Positions 41,941 through 48,394 of a stretch of 48,394 bases of DNA are shown here, piece by piece. The translations under genes and the position numbers were made by a program. Within the stretch, counting starts at the first letter, position 1; every line of letters starts with the position of its first letter. The notes beneath the pieces were generated by a model that was not told where the DNA came from, did not search any database, and saw nothing but the letters and a program-made list of their open reading frames with translations. This DNA comes from Acidobacteriota bacterium (GTDB lineage: Bacteria > Acidobacteriota > Terriglobia > Bryobacterales > Bryobacteraceae), in contig VFZU01000035.1 in NCBI GenBank assembly GCA_016870995.1, positions 1 to 48,394 on the forward strand. The letters are read 5' to 3'.

Positions 41941-42853
41941 GCCGAAGTTCGGCCATGTGGCCATTGCCGGAAGACCGAACGCGGGCAAGAGCACTCTGCT
42001 CAACGCGCTGATCGGAGCGCGCCTGGCGATTGTGTCAGACAAGCCGCAGACCACGCGGTCGAGCATCATGGGTGTCGTGACCGACCCGGCTGGGCAGATT
42101 GTGTTTTTCGATACGCCTGGCATTCATAAGAGCGATACGTTGATCAATCGGCGCATGATGCAGAGCGTGCGTGCGGCGCTGGATGGCAAGGATCTGCTGC
42201 TCTATGTGGCTGACGCGAAGGCGGGCGAGGTATCGGACGAAGAAAAGCAAGCACTCGACGCATTGCGACGTGCCCGCGAGTCGAGCCCGGTGCCGGCGTT
42301 TCTCGTGTTGAACAAAATTGACCTGGTGGATGATAAGCGACTGTTGTTGCCGCGCTTGCAGGCCTTCCAGGAAGCATTTCCTTTTGATGAGATGATCCCG
42401 GTGTCGGCTCGCAAGGGCGAGGGGCTGGCTGGGTTGAAGAAGGCAATCTTCGCGAAGCTTCCCTTTGGGCAGCCTCGATTCGAGGCCGATTACCTGACGG
42501 ACATGCCGGAGCGAAATATTGCAGCCGAAGTGATTCGCGAGAAGATCCTGCAGTTCACCGGCGAGGAAGTGCCGCATAGCGTCGCCGTTGTGGTGGAGCA
42601 ATGGGTGGAGAAGCCCAATGTGGCTCACGTGACGGCAAGCATCATCGTCGAAAAAGAAGGGCAGAAGCCGATCTTGATCGGGGCCAAAGGCGCCATGATC
42701 AAACGGATTGGTACGGAGGCTCGCAAATCGCTTGAAGAGTTGCTGGGCCGCAAGTTTTATCTCGAGCTGTTCGTTAAGGTGAAACCGAAGTGGCGCGAAA
42801 ATGAATCGTTCCTCAACGAACTCGGGTGGCAAAATACTAGTGAGGTGATATGA
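41912..42853 (+). CDS. era: GTPase Era
   Basis: A 313-residue Era, the 16S rRNA-binding GTPase needed for 30S assembly. G1 GRPNAGKS (20-27), G3 DTPGIHKS, G4 NKID, and a C-terminal KH domain (PILIGAKGAMIKRIGTEARKSLEELLGRKFYLELFVKVKPKWREN in parts). The start overlaps the previous gene by 29 nt; it could begin slightly later but MSNPQTAKTKPKFGHVAIAG is reasonable. Confidence 0.95.
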   Translation: MSNPQTAKTKPKFGHVAIAGRPNAGKSTLLNALIGARLAIVSDKPQTTRSSIMGVVTDPAGQIVFFDTPGIHKSDTLINRRMMQSVRAALDGKDLLLYVADAKAGEVSDEEKQALDALRRARESSPVPAFLVLNKIDLVDDKRLLLPRLQAFQEAFPFDEMIPVSARKGEGLAGLKKAIFAKLPFGQPRFEADYLTDMPERNIAAEVIREKILQFTGEEVPHSVAVVVEQWVEKPNVAHVTASIIVEKEGQKPILIGAKGAMIKRIGTEARKSLEELLGRKFYLELFVKVKPKWRENESFLNELGWQNTSEVI

Positions 42854-43131
42854 AGAAATTTCTGCTTCTGATGACGGCCATTAGCGCGCTGGCGCTGCCG
42901 GGATACAGCCAGAAAAAAATGGACGACGCGCAGCTTTATGACATGGTGAAAATGCGCCTGGCCAACGACCCAGATATAAAGGGGGGCAACCTAACCGTCG
43001 ATGTTAACAAGGGCGTGGTAACCGTAGCCGGAAGAGTAGACAAAGAAAAAGCACGCCAGAAAGTGGACAAGGTCGCCAAGAAAGTTAAGGGTGTAACGTC
43101 TGTGGTGAACCAGGTCAAAGTGGAACCTTAA
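42850..43131 (+). CDS. exported BON-domain protein
   Basis: A 93-residue protein: signal peptide (MKKFLLLMTAISALALPGYS) plus one BON domain (LYDMVKMRLANDPDIKGGNLTVDVNKGVVTVAGRV... VKGVTSVVNQVKV). BON domains bind phospholipid or peptidoglycan; OsmY-like proteins act in the periplasm. Overlaps era by 4 nt and is followed without a gap by ugd, an unusual insertion behind era. Confidence 0.88.
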   Translation: MKKFLLLMTAISALALPGYSQKKMDDAQLYDMVKMRLANDPDIKGGNLTVDVNKGVVTVAGRVDKEKARQKVDKVAKKVKGVTSVVNQVKVEP

Positions 43132-44484
43132 ATGAAAGTTGCCGTGATCGGAACCGGCTATGTGGGCCTGACGACAGGAGTGTGTCTGGCGTTTGTTGGT
43201 CATGAAGCGACCTGCCTCGATGTGGACCAATCCAAGGTCGAAGCGCTGAAGGCGGGTCGTATTCCGATTTTCGAGCCTTTTCTCGAAGACCTGATGGCCG
43301 ACGCCGGCACGCGACTTCGATTTACAAGCAGCTATGAAGAGGCGATCCCTGAGGCCGAGGTGGTCTTTATCGCGGTGGGCACGCCAAGCCAGCCGGATGG
43401 GCAACCGGATTTGAAGTATTTGCGCAGCGCAAGCGAGAGCCTGGGTCGGCATATCAGCTCGGAATTTACCGTGGTTGTGAACAAATCGACGGTGCCGATC
43501 GGCAGTGGGAACTGGGTGGGCGCGCTGATTCGAGAATCGCAGAAGGCAGCCGGTAAAGCGGCTCCATTCGCAGTCGCTTCGAACCCCGAGTTTTTGCGAG
43601 AAGGTTCGGCGATTTCTGATTCGCTGTATCCCGACCGGATTGTAATTGGGGCGGATAGTAACCGGGCGCTGGAATTGCTATACACCTTGTATCGGCCCGT
43701 GATCGACCAGACCTTCCCTGCCCCGGCGTTTTGCCCGCGACAGGATGGTTTTGCAGCCGTGCCGCTGGTGTCAACAGACCTGGCCAGCGCGGAATTGATC
43801 AAGTATGCGGCCAATGCGTTTCTTGCCACCAAGATCAGTTTCATCAACGAGATTGGATTGCTCGCTGGCAAGGTGGGCGCAGACATTCAGCACATTGCGC
43901 GCGGGATCGGCCTGGATTCGCGGATCGGTAACCGGTTTTTGAGTGCGGGGCTCGGCTGGGGCGGCAGCTGCTTTGGCAAGGATACGGCAGCACTGTCGGC
44001 TACCGCGAAAGAGTATGGGCTCGGCATGGGCATCGTGGAAGCGGTACGCCAGGTGAACTTCAGCATGAGAGAGCGCGTGATTGACCGCCTGCTGGATACT
44101 CTCAAGATCATTAAGGGGCGCAACATCGCTGTACTCGGTCTGGCCTTTAAGCCGAATACGGATGACCTGCGCGATGCGCCAGCAATCGATATCATTAAGC
44201 GCCTGCGAGAGCGCGGCGTCATCGTGACCGCACACGACCCGATCGCGATGGACCGGTTTCGCGTGGAGTATCCGGATCTGGGTGGCATCCTGGCCGATAG
44301 CGCGGAACAGGCGATTCAAGAATCGGATGCCGTGGTGCTGGCCACGGAGTGGAGTGAATATCGAGAACTGGATTGGAACAACTTGGGCGAGAAGGTGCGA
44401 CATCGCAATCTGCTCGACACAAGGTGGGCGCTTGACGGCGAAAGCCTGCGGCGTGCTGGTTGGAATTTGATCCGGTTGCCATAG
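43132..44484 (+). CDS. ugd: UDP-glucose 6-dehydrogenase
   Basis: A 450-residue UGDH making UDP-glucuronate for polysaccharides. NAD motif VAVIGTGYVGLTTGVCLA, FIAVGTPSQPDGQPDL, NKSTVPIGSG, PEFLREGSAISD, the catalytic Cys280 in GGSCFGKD, and the C-terminal GLAFKPNTDDLRDAPA. UDP-glucuronate would feed capsule, LPS or exopolysaccharide synthesis. It sits in the era operon (0-nt gap from the BON gene) rather than in a sugar cluster. Confidence 0.93.
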   Translation: MKVAVIGTGYVGLTTGVCLAFVGHEATCLDVDQSKVEALKAGRIPIFEPFLEDLMADAGTRLRFTSSYEEAIPEAEVVFIAVGTPSQPDGQPDLKYLRSASESLGRHISSEFTVVVNKSTVPIGSGNWVGALIRESQKAAGKAAPFAVASNPEFLREGSAISDSLYPDRIVIGADSNRALELLYTLYRPVIDQTFPAPAFCPRQDGFAAVPLVSTDLASAELIKYAANAFLATKISFINEIGLLAGKVGADIQHIARGIGLDSRIGNRFLSAGLGWGGSCFGKDTAALSATAKEYGLGMGIVEAVRQVNFSMRERVIDRLLDTLKIIKGRNIAVLGLAFKPNTDDLRDAPAIDIIKRLRERGVIVTAHDPIAMDRFRVEYPDLGGILADSAEQAIQESDAVVLATEWSEYRELDWNNLGEKVRHRNLLDTRWALDGESLRRAGWNLIRLP

Positions 44485-44487
44485 AGT

Positions 44488-44976
44488 ATGAGCCTGCATC
44501 TGCGCCCTGCCATGAGGGCGGACCTTCCTGTGATTCTCAAGCTGATTGAAGATTTGGCCGATTACGAAAAGCTGCGGCATGCGTGTGTAGCGACCCGCGA
44601 AGAATTGGACAAGCATCTGTTTGGGGAACATCCGTGGGCAGAAGTTGTTTTGGCAGAGTGGGAAGGCGAGGTCGCGGGATTCGCGTTGTTCTTCCATACG
44701 TTTTCGACGTTTCTGGCAAAACCCGGGATTTATCTGGAGGATCTGTTTGTCGTGCCGGAGCGCCGTGGCCGCGGCATCGGCAAAGCCTTGCTGGTACACC
44801 TGGCGCGATTGGCCATGATTCGAGGCTGCGGGCGTGTGGAGTGGAGCGTGCTTGACTGGAACACGCCGAGCATTGAATTTTACGAGAGCCTGCGCGCCAG
44901 GCAGCTCAAGGAATGGCATGTGTACCGGCTGACGGGAGCGGAGCTGGAAGCTCTGGCAGGCGGGAAACCAGACTGA
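44488..44976 (+). CDS. GNAT-family N-acetyltransferase
   Basis: A 162-residue GNAT, close to the spermidine/thialysine acetyltransferase (SSAT2) type: LRPAMRADLPVILKLIEDLADYEKL at the N-terminus, GFALFFHTFSTFLAKPGIYLEDLFVVPERRGRGIGKALL with the acetyl-CoA pyrophosphate loop (RRGRGIGKA, 92-100), and VLDWNTPSIEFYESLRA. Substrate could be a polyamine or thialysine; not certain. 3 nt after ugd; probably the end of the operon. Confidence 0.88.
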   Translation: MSLHLRPAMRADLPVILKLIEDLADYEKLRHACVATREELDKHLFGEHPWAEVVLAEWEGEVAGFALFFHTFSTFLAKPGIYLEDLFVVPERRGRGIGKALLVHLARLAMIRGCGRVEWSVLDWNTPSIEFYESLRARQLKEWHVYRLTGAELEALAGGKPD

Positions 44977-45024
44977 AACCGGACTGTCATTGCGCCGAAG
45001 TATTGACTTGTTAGTTTCGGTCTG

Positions 45025-46059
45025 ATGTTGACCCGAACTTTAGTTCTCCCACTCTTGATTGCCGCCTCGGCAGTATTCGCACAAGGCCCCGCAGCCGGGC
45101 CGGACCCTTCCATCCTGCAGACCCTGTTGAACCGCCATCGCCCTACACCGCAGCGCTTTGAGTTCGCCGCGATTGGCGACCAGCAGTACGGCGCGACTGG
45201 GATTGCCAAGTGGCCCGCCCTTCAAGCCTCGATCAACCGCTCGACGGCAACCCAGTTCTTGGTGCACACCGGCGACATCAAGTCGGGCAGCACGCTTTGC
45301 GACGACGCAATGTTCGCCAGCCGTCTGCGCGACTTCAACAATTTCGAAATGCCGATGATTCTCACTCCCGGCGACAACGAGTGGACCGATTGCCACCGCG
45401 AGAACAATGGCAGCTACGACTCGCTCGAGCGGCTGCGTTACCTGCGGAACATTTTTTATCCAAACAACCAGAGTCTTGGCCGGCGCAAGATTACGCTGAG
45501 CCGGCAGAGCGAAGATCGCCGGTACGCAAATTACGTCGAAAACTCGATGTGGAGTCAAGGGAGCATCCTGTTCGCGACCGTGCATCTTGTGGGCAGCAAC
45601 GACAACCTTGGGCGCAATGCAGAGAACGACGCTGAGTGGCGCGAGCGGACGGCAGCGAATTTCAACTGGCTGAAGACGATCTTTAGCGTCGCGCGCGACA
45701 ACGAATTCTCGGGAGTCGTGCTGGTGATGCAGGTGAACCCCGGTTTCGACGGAGTGCGCGTGCGGGTATCGCAGCTTGATTCCGGCTTGCGGGATAGCTT
45801 CTTTGTTATCGAAGACGAGACGATCACCTTCCGCAAGCCCGTGCTGCTGATTCATGGCGATTCGCATGTTTTCCGCGTCGACAAGCCTCTGCTCGGCGGC
45901 CGTTCGGGGTTGTTGGTCGACAACTTGACGCGCCTCGAAGTACCCGGCAGCGGAGACGTGCATTGGGTTCGCGTGACGGTGGACCCGGCCAAGACGCAAC
46001 TCTTCGGTGTCGAGCATGTCGATGTCGTCGAGAACTTCTTTACGCAGACGCGCCCGTAG
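45025..46059 (+). CDS. exported metallophosphoesterase-like protein
   Basis: A 344-residue protein with a signal peptide (MLTRTLVLPLLIAASAVFAQ). The calcineurin-like motifs are visible but atypical: FAAIGDQQYGATG, LVHTGDIKSGS, LTPGDNEWTDC (GDNE in place of GNHE), and later LIHGDSHVFRV with the final His. These supply likely metal ligands Asp, Asp, Asn and His. It is probably a periplasmic or surface phosphoesterase; substrate unknown. Codons here end in C more often than in the genes to the left. Followed by a strong terminator. Confidence 0.75.
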   Translation: MLTRTLVLPLLIAASAVFAQGPAAGPDPSILQTLLNRHRPTPQRFEFAAIGDQQYGATGIAKWPALQASINRSTATQFLVHTGDIKSGSTLCDDAMFASRLRDFNNFEMPMILTPGDNEWTDCHRENNGSYDSLERLRYLRNIFYPNNQSLGRRKITLSRQSEDRRYANYVENSMWSQGSILFATVHLVGSNDNLGRNAENDAEWRERTAANFNWLKTIFSVARDNEFSGVVLVMQVNPGFDGVRVRVSQLDSGLRDSFFVIEDETITFRKPVLLIHGDSHVFRVDKPLLGGRSGLLVDNLTRLEVPGSGDVHWVRVTVDPAKTQLFGVEHVDVVENFFTQTRP

Positions 46060-46064
46060 TTTTT

Positions 46065-46107
46065 CGAAACGGGTGCAGTGCCGGCCTGAGGCACTGCACC
46101 CGTTTCG
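46065..46107 (+). terminator. strong Rho-independent terminator (18-bp perfect stem)
   Basis: Arm 1 46065-46082 (CGAAACGGGTGCAGTGCC) and arm 2 46090-46107 are perfect reverse complements with a 7-nt loop. TTTTT precedes it and TTT follows, so it could work in both directions. It begins 5 nt after the phosphoesterase stop. Confidence 0.9.
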
Positions 46108-46226
46108 TTTGATGTATATTAATGAGTACTCCACGTACAACGAGTATTGACTGCCAGAGCAGTCTTCGCTCGGCCCGCCCTTTCGCCCCGGCCCCATTGA
46201 CCAAATCCTTACAGGAGCATGCACCC

Positions 46227-47375
46227 ATGCAGATCGATATGCCAGAAATGAATGGCTTTTCCCGGCGTCGCGTACTACGCGCTGCCAGTCTCCTTTCGGC
46301 CGGCGCGGCATTGCCTTTTTACAATGAGTTCGCCATGGCCCAGGACGCCACCCAGCGTCTTCAAGGATCACGCGCGCCGATGCCGCCCGACGCCGTTCGG
46401 ATTGGATCGAACGAGAACCCGCTCGGGCCTTGCGTCGAAGCCTGCGAGGCGATTGCGAAGATTGCAAAGTACGGCGGTCGCTATTCCCCTCATAACGAGG
46501 GCGCGGACTTCATCAAGATTGTCTCGGAAGTTGAAGGAGTTAAGCCCGACTTTATCTCGCCCTACGCGGGCTCAAGCGATCCGCTCCATCGGTCTGTGCT
46601 CGCCTTTGCCTCTCCCACCAAGGGCCTGGTGATGGCGGACCCCGGCTATGAATCTGGCGCCGGCACGGCGAAGTTTGCAGGGATTAAAGTAACGCGCGTG
46701 CCATTGATGAAGGGCACCTATGCCCACGACGTCAAGGCCATGATCGCGGCCGATCCGAACGCCGGCATTTACTATATCTGCAACCCGAACAACCCGACAG
46801 GAAGTATCACCAAGCGGGAAGACATCGAATGGCTGCTGGCGAACAAGAATAAGGATTCGATTGTTCTGCTGGATGAAGCCTACATTCACTTCTCCGAAGA
46901 GATGCCCGGCAGCGACCTGGTTGCCAAAGAAAAAGATGTTGTTGTATTGCGTACCTTCTCGAAGGCTTTCGGCATGGCTGGTATCCGTTGCGGCATGGCT
47001 ATGGGTCGTCCGGACCTCCTGGCGAAGCTGCGCCCCTACGGTGCAGGCATGCTGCCGATCACGGGCCTGGTGGCGGGAACAGCGAGCTACAAATCGAAGA
47101 CTCTCGTTGCCGAACGGCGGGCCATCAATGCTCGCGTCCGCAACGATGTGTTCGAGTTCCTCGACAAGAAGAGCATCAAGTACATCCCGAGCGTATCGAA
47201 CAAATTCATGATGGAAGCCGGACGGCCGGGCGCGGAACTCACGCGCGCACTCGCCCAGGAGAAAGTATTCATTGGACGCACCTGGCCGGTGTGGCCCACC
47301 ATGGTGCGCGTCTCCATCGGTACCCAGGATGATATGAACAAGTTCAAGACTGCGTTGTCGAAGGTCCTCAGCTAA
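46227..47375 (+). CDS. Tat-exported class I/II aminotransferase (HisC-like)
   Basis: A 382-residue fold-type I PLP enzyme with a twin-arginine leader, FSRRRVLRAASLLSAGAALP. The start at 46227 is supported by AGGAG 9 nt upstream; the open frame extends to 46122. The body resembles histidinol-phosphate aminotransferase: GSNENPLGP, YYICNPNNPTG, LLDEAYIHF and RTFSKAFGMAGIRCGMAMG with the Schiff-base Lys246. Because it appears to be exported, a role in cytoplasmic histidine synthesis is unlikely and hisC is not assigned; D-amino-acid or phosphonate/amine metabolism in the periplasm are untested options. Confidence 0.83.
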   Translation: MQIDMPEMNGFSRRRVLRAASLLSAGAALPFYNEFAMAQDATQRLQGSRAPMPPDAVRIGSNENPLGPCVEACEAIAKIAKYGGRYSPHNEGADFIKIVSEVEGVKPDFISPYAGSSDPLHRSVLAFASPTKGLVMADPGYESGAGTAKFAGIKVTRVPLMKGTYAHDVKAMIAADPNAGIYYICNPNNPTGSITKREDIEWLLANKNKDSIVLLDEAYIHFSEEMPGSDLVAKEKDVVVLRTFSKAFGMAGIRCGMAMGRPDLLAKLRPYGAGMLPITGLVAGTASYKSKTLVAERRAINARVRNDVFEFLDKKSIKYIPSVSNKFMMEAGRPGAELTRALAQEKVFIGRTWPVWPTMVRVSIGTQDDMNKFKTALSKVLS

Positions 47376-47381
47376 TTGGCA

Positions 47382-47410
47382 CGGAGGCGTGCTAGCCCAG
47401 CCCGCCTCCG
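47382..47410. repeat. 8-bp inverted repeat between convergent genes
   Basis: CGGAGGCG (47382-47389) and CGCCTCCG (47403-47410) with a 13-nt loop, between the ends of the aminotransferase and MscS genes. It could act as a weak bidirectional terminator but no T-run follows on either strand. Confidence 0.4.
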
Positions 47411-47448
47411 CAATTCTCCGGGCACTGTTTCAATCCTCGCTGTAGATC

Positions 47449-48276
47449 CTACCCCTGCCTCTTCCCACCCTGCTCCAAAGTGTCCCCTGCGTTCGACTGT
47501 CGGATTGTGTTGTACATCGGGCTCAAGATCTCGATCCCTGCTTCTTCAAACGTGTCCTGAATCCTTTGCGTCAAATCGGAGAGGATGTTGACGCCCTGGT
47601 TTGCCTCGCGGGTGTAGACATTGAGTTCATAGGCGACGTTAAAGTCCTTCAAGGCGCGCTGCAACACGAAGGGTTTGGGGTCGGCTAGCAATCGTGGCGT
47701 GCGCTGGGCAGCTTCAAGCAAAGCCTCGTGAACACGGGGCCAGGGTACGTCGTAGCCGATGGTGAGCGTCACGTACAGGATCAGCCCTTCGCCGGCGGCA
47801 AGCGTCGAGTAGTTGACGATCTGGCTATTCAGAAGCAAGGAATTCGGGATCGAAACCACCTCGTTCTTGATCGTCTTCACCTTCGTCACCAGCATCGTTT
47901 TCTCGATGACGTCGCCGAAGGCTTCGCCGATCTTGACGCGGTCGCCGGGTTGGAGAGCCCGCATGTAAGTCAAAACAAATCCGGACACAATGTTTGAGAC
48001 AACACTAGAGGAACCGAGCGAGAGCAGAATGCCGAGAAACACGGTGATTTTCTCGAAAGCCGGGCTGGCCGAGCCAGGCAGATAGGGATAGATCGCAACC
48101 AGCGAGAGCGCCAAAACGAGAAACCGCAGCAGCTTGTAGGTCGGTTCGGCCCACTCTGTATGGAAGCCTTTGATGCGCATGCGACCCGCGCCCACTTCAC
48201 GAAACATCCGGTGCAGTAACACCAGCAGGTAGCGGGACACCAACACGATCGCCACCAAATTGAACAGATTCGGCAC
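47449..48276 (-). CDS. MscS-type mechanosensitive channel (5' end disturbed)
   Basis: A 275-residue MscS-family protein from GTG 48276. Membrane helices include LFNLVAIVLVSRYLLVLL, LLRFLVLALSLVAIYPYL and the pore helix region KITVFLGILLSLGSSSVVSNIVSGFVLTY, followed by the beta domain (ALQPGDRVKIGEAFGDVIEKTMLVTKVKTIKNEVVSIPNSLLL in parts) and the C-terminal domain. The frame extends upstream through AY, VI and DDF-type residues to TGA at 48301-48303, beyond which it reads MNPLDEVWTS from ATG 48333. So the original start was probably 48333, with a stop at codon 11; translation may now begin at the GTG with little loss. Converges on the aminotransferase gene. Confidence 0.8.
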   Translation of the reverse strand: MPNLFNLVAIVLVSRYLLVLLHRMFREVGAGRMRIKGFHTEWAEPTYKLLRFLVLALSLVAIYPYLPGSASPAFEKITVFLGILLSLGSSSVVSNIVSGFVLTYMRALQPGDRVKIGEAFGDVIEKTMLVTKVKTIKNEVVSIPNSLLLNSQIVNYSTLAAGEGLILYVTLTIGYDVPWPRVHEALLEAAQRTPRLLADPKPFVLQRALKDFNVAYELNVYTREANQGVNILSDLTQRIQDTFEEAGIEILSPMYNTIRQSNAGDTLEQGGKRQG

Positions 48277-48394
48277 ATAAGCGACGATGTCGTCGAAGTG
48301 TCAAGACGTCCAAACTTCGTCCAGCGGATTCATAGTATCTCGACCTTCAGTTAAGCCCTTCGCCTCGATATAAGGTTGCTTTGCCCAAGGCGCG

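Noticed and set aside
46227-47375. Assigning hisC (histidine biosynthesis)
   Set aside because: A Tat leader and absence of other his genes argue against it.
47382-47410. Hairpin as a strong terminator
   Set aside because: The stem is only 8 bp and no T-run follows on either strand; kept as a repeat only.
16587-48303. TGA read as an amino acid (recoding), since several genes have in-frame TGA and BrnT has it at a Trp position
   Set aside because: Many intact genes in the window end in TGA with overlapping starts (for example 28607-28609, 40212-40214), and other lesions are TAA, TAG and frameshifts, so a TGA recoding does not explain them.

Overview
This window looks like a chromosomal segment of an Acidobacteriota bacterium, probably from the Bryobacter/Solibacter side of the phylum. 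That placement is inferred from gene families, not from a marker gene: a GWxTD-domain protein, TonB-receptor-like barrels with an N-terminal carboxypeptidase-regulatory domain, a cytochrome c-DUF1549-DUF1553 / DUF1501 pair, an ECF sigma factor beside a Ser/Thr kinase with TPR-like repeats, and a ybeZ-ybeY-corC-era cluster. No rRNA, tRNA, CRISPR array, insertion sequence or prophage was recognised. The sequence is GC-rich, and the + strand carries more G than C over most of 1-45 kb whichever strand the genes are on.

Layout. 0.1-1.4 kb: remnants of small toxin-antitoxin-like genes (a HicB-like protein, a DUF4160 gene broken by a stop, DUF2442, an orphan DUF433). 1.4-6.6 kb, minus strand: ilvB-ilvN-ilvC-cimA, preceded by a 43-codon leader peptide dense in Val/Ile codons and a terminator-like hairpin, which together look like a classical attenuator. 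6.7-7.5 kb: a nucleotidyltransferase with a small overlapping partner gene. 7.5-14.7 kb: an exported repeat protein, a class V aminotransferase, and a three-gene run of heme/DUF1549/DUF1553 protein, DUF1501 protein and exported sugar-isomerase-like TIM barrel. 14.7-18.9 kb: an accessory patch of DUF433/DUF5615, a truncated XRE regulator, HicBA, BrnA with a nonsense-mutated BrnT, a deleted esterase paralogue, a membrane protein and an intact esterase.

18.9-25.1 kb: a His-rich exported protein, a pyrE-truA-fabH-like operon, a TolC-type outer-membrane protein, an alpha/beta-hydrolase pseudogene and a DUF937 protein. 25.1-29.9 kb: an ECF sigma factor plus Ser/Thr kinase, and divergently a response regulator with a histidine-kinase gene interrupted by a stop and a frameshift. 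29.9-39.0 kb, minus strand: an outer-membrane-barrel-like protein, a GWxTD protein, a complete Xre-RES toxin-antitoxin pair, a large TonB-dependent receptor-like protein and a Gly/Pro-rich exported protein. 39.2-45.0 kb: a tightly packed operon phoH-ybeY-corC-like-era-BON-ugd-GNAT. 45.0-48.4 kb: an exported phosphoesterase-like protein followed by a very strong terminator, an aminotransferase with a Tat-type leader, and an MscS-type channel.

The main observations are (1) the ilv attenuator, with a Val/Ile leader peptide, a stop codon inside a small hairpin and a downstream U-rich terminator; (2) a repeated pattern in which antitoxin-like genes are intact while the toxin-side gene is broken or altered; and (3) several interrupted genes in 48 kb, which are either real gene decay or sequence errors. 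All function calls are from reading the protein sequences; no database search was run.
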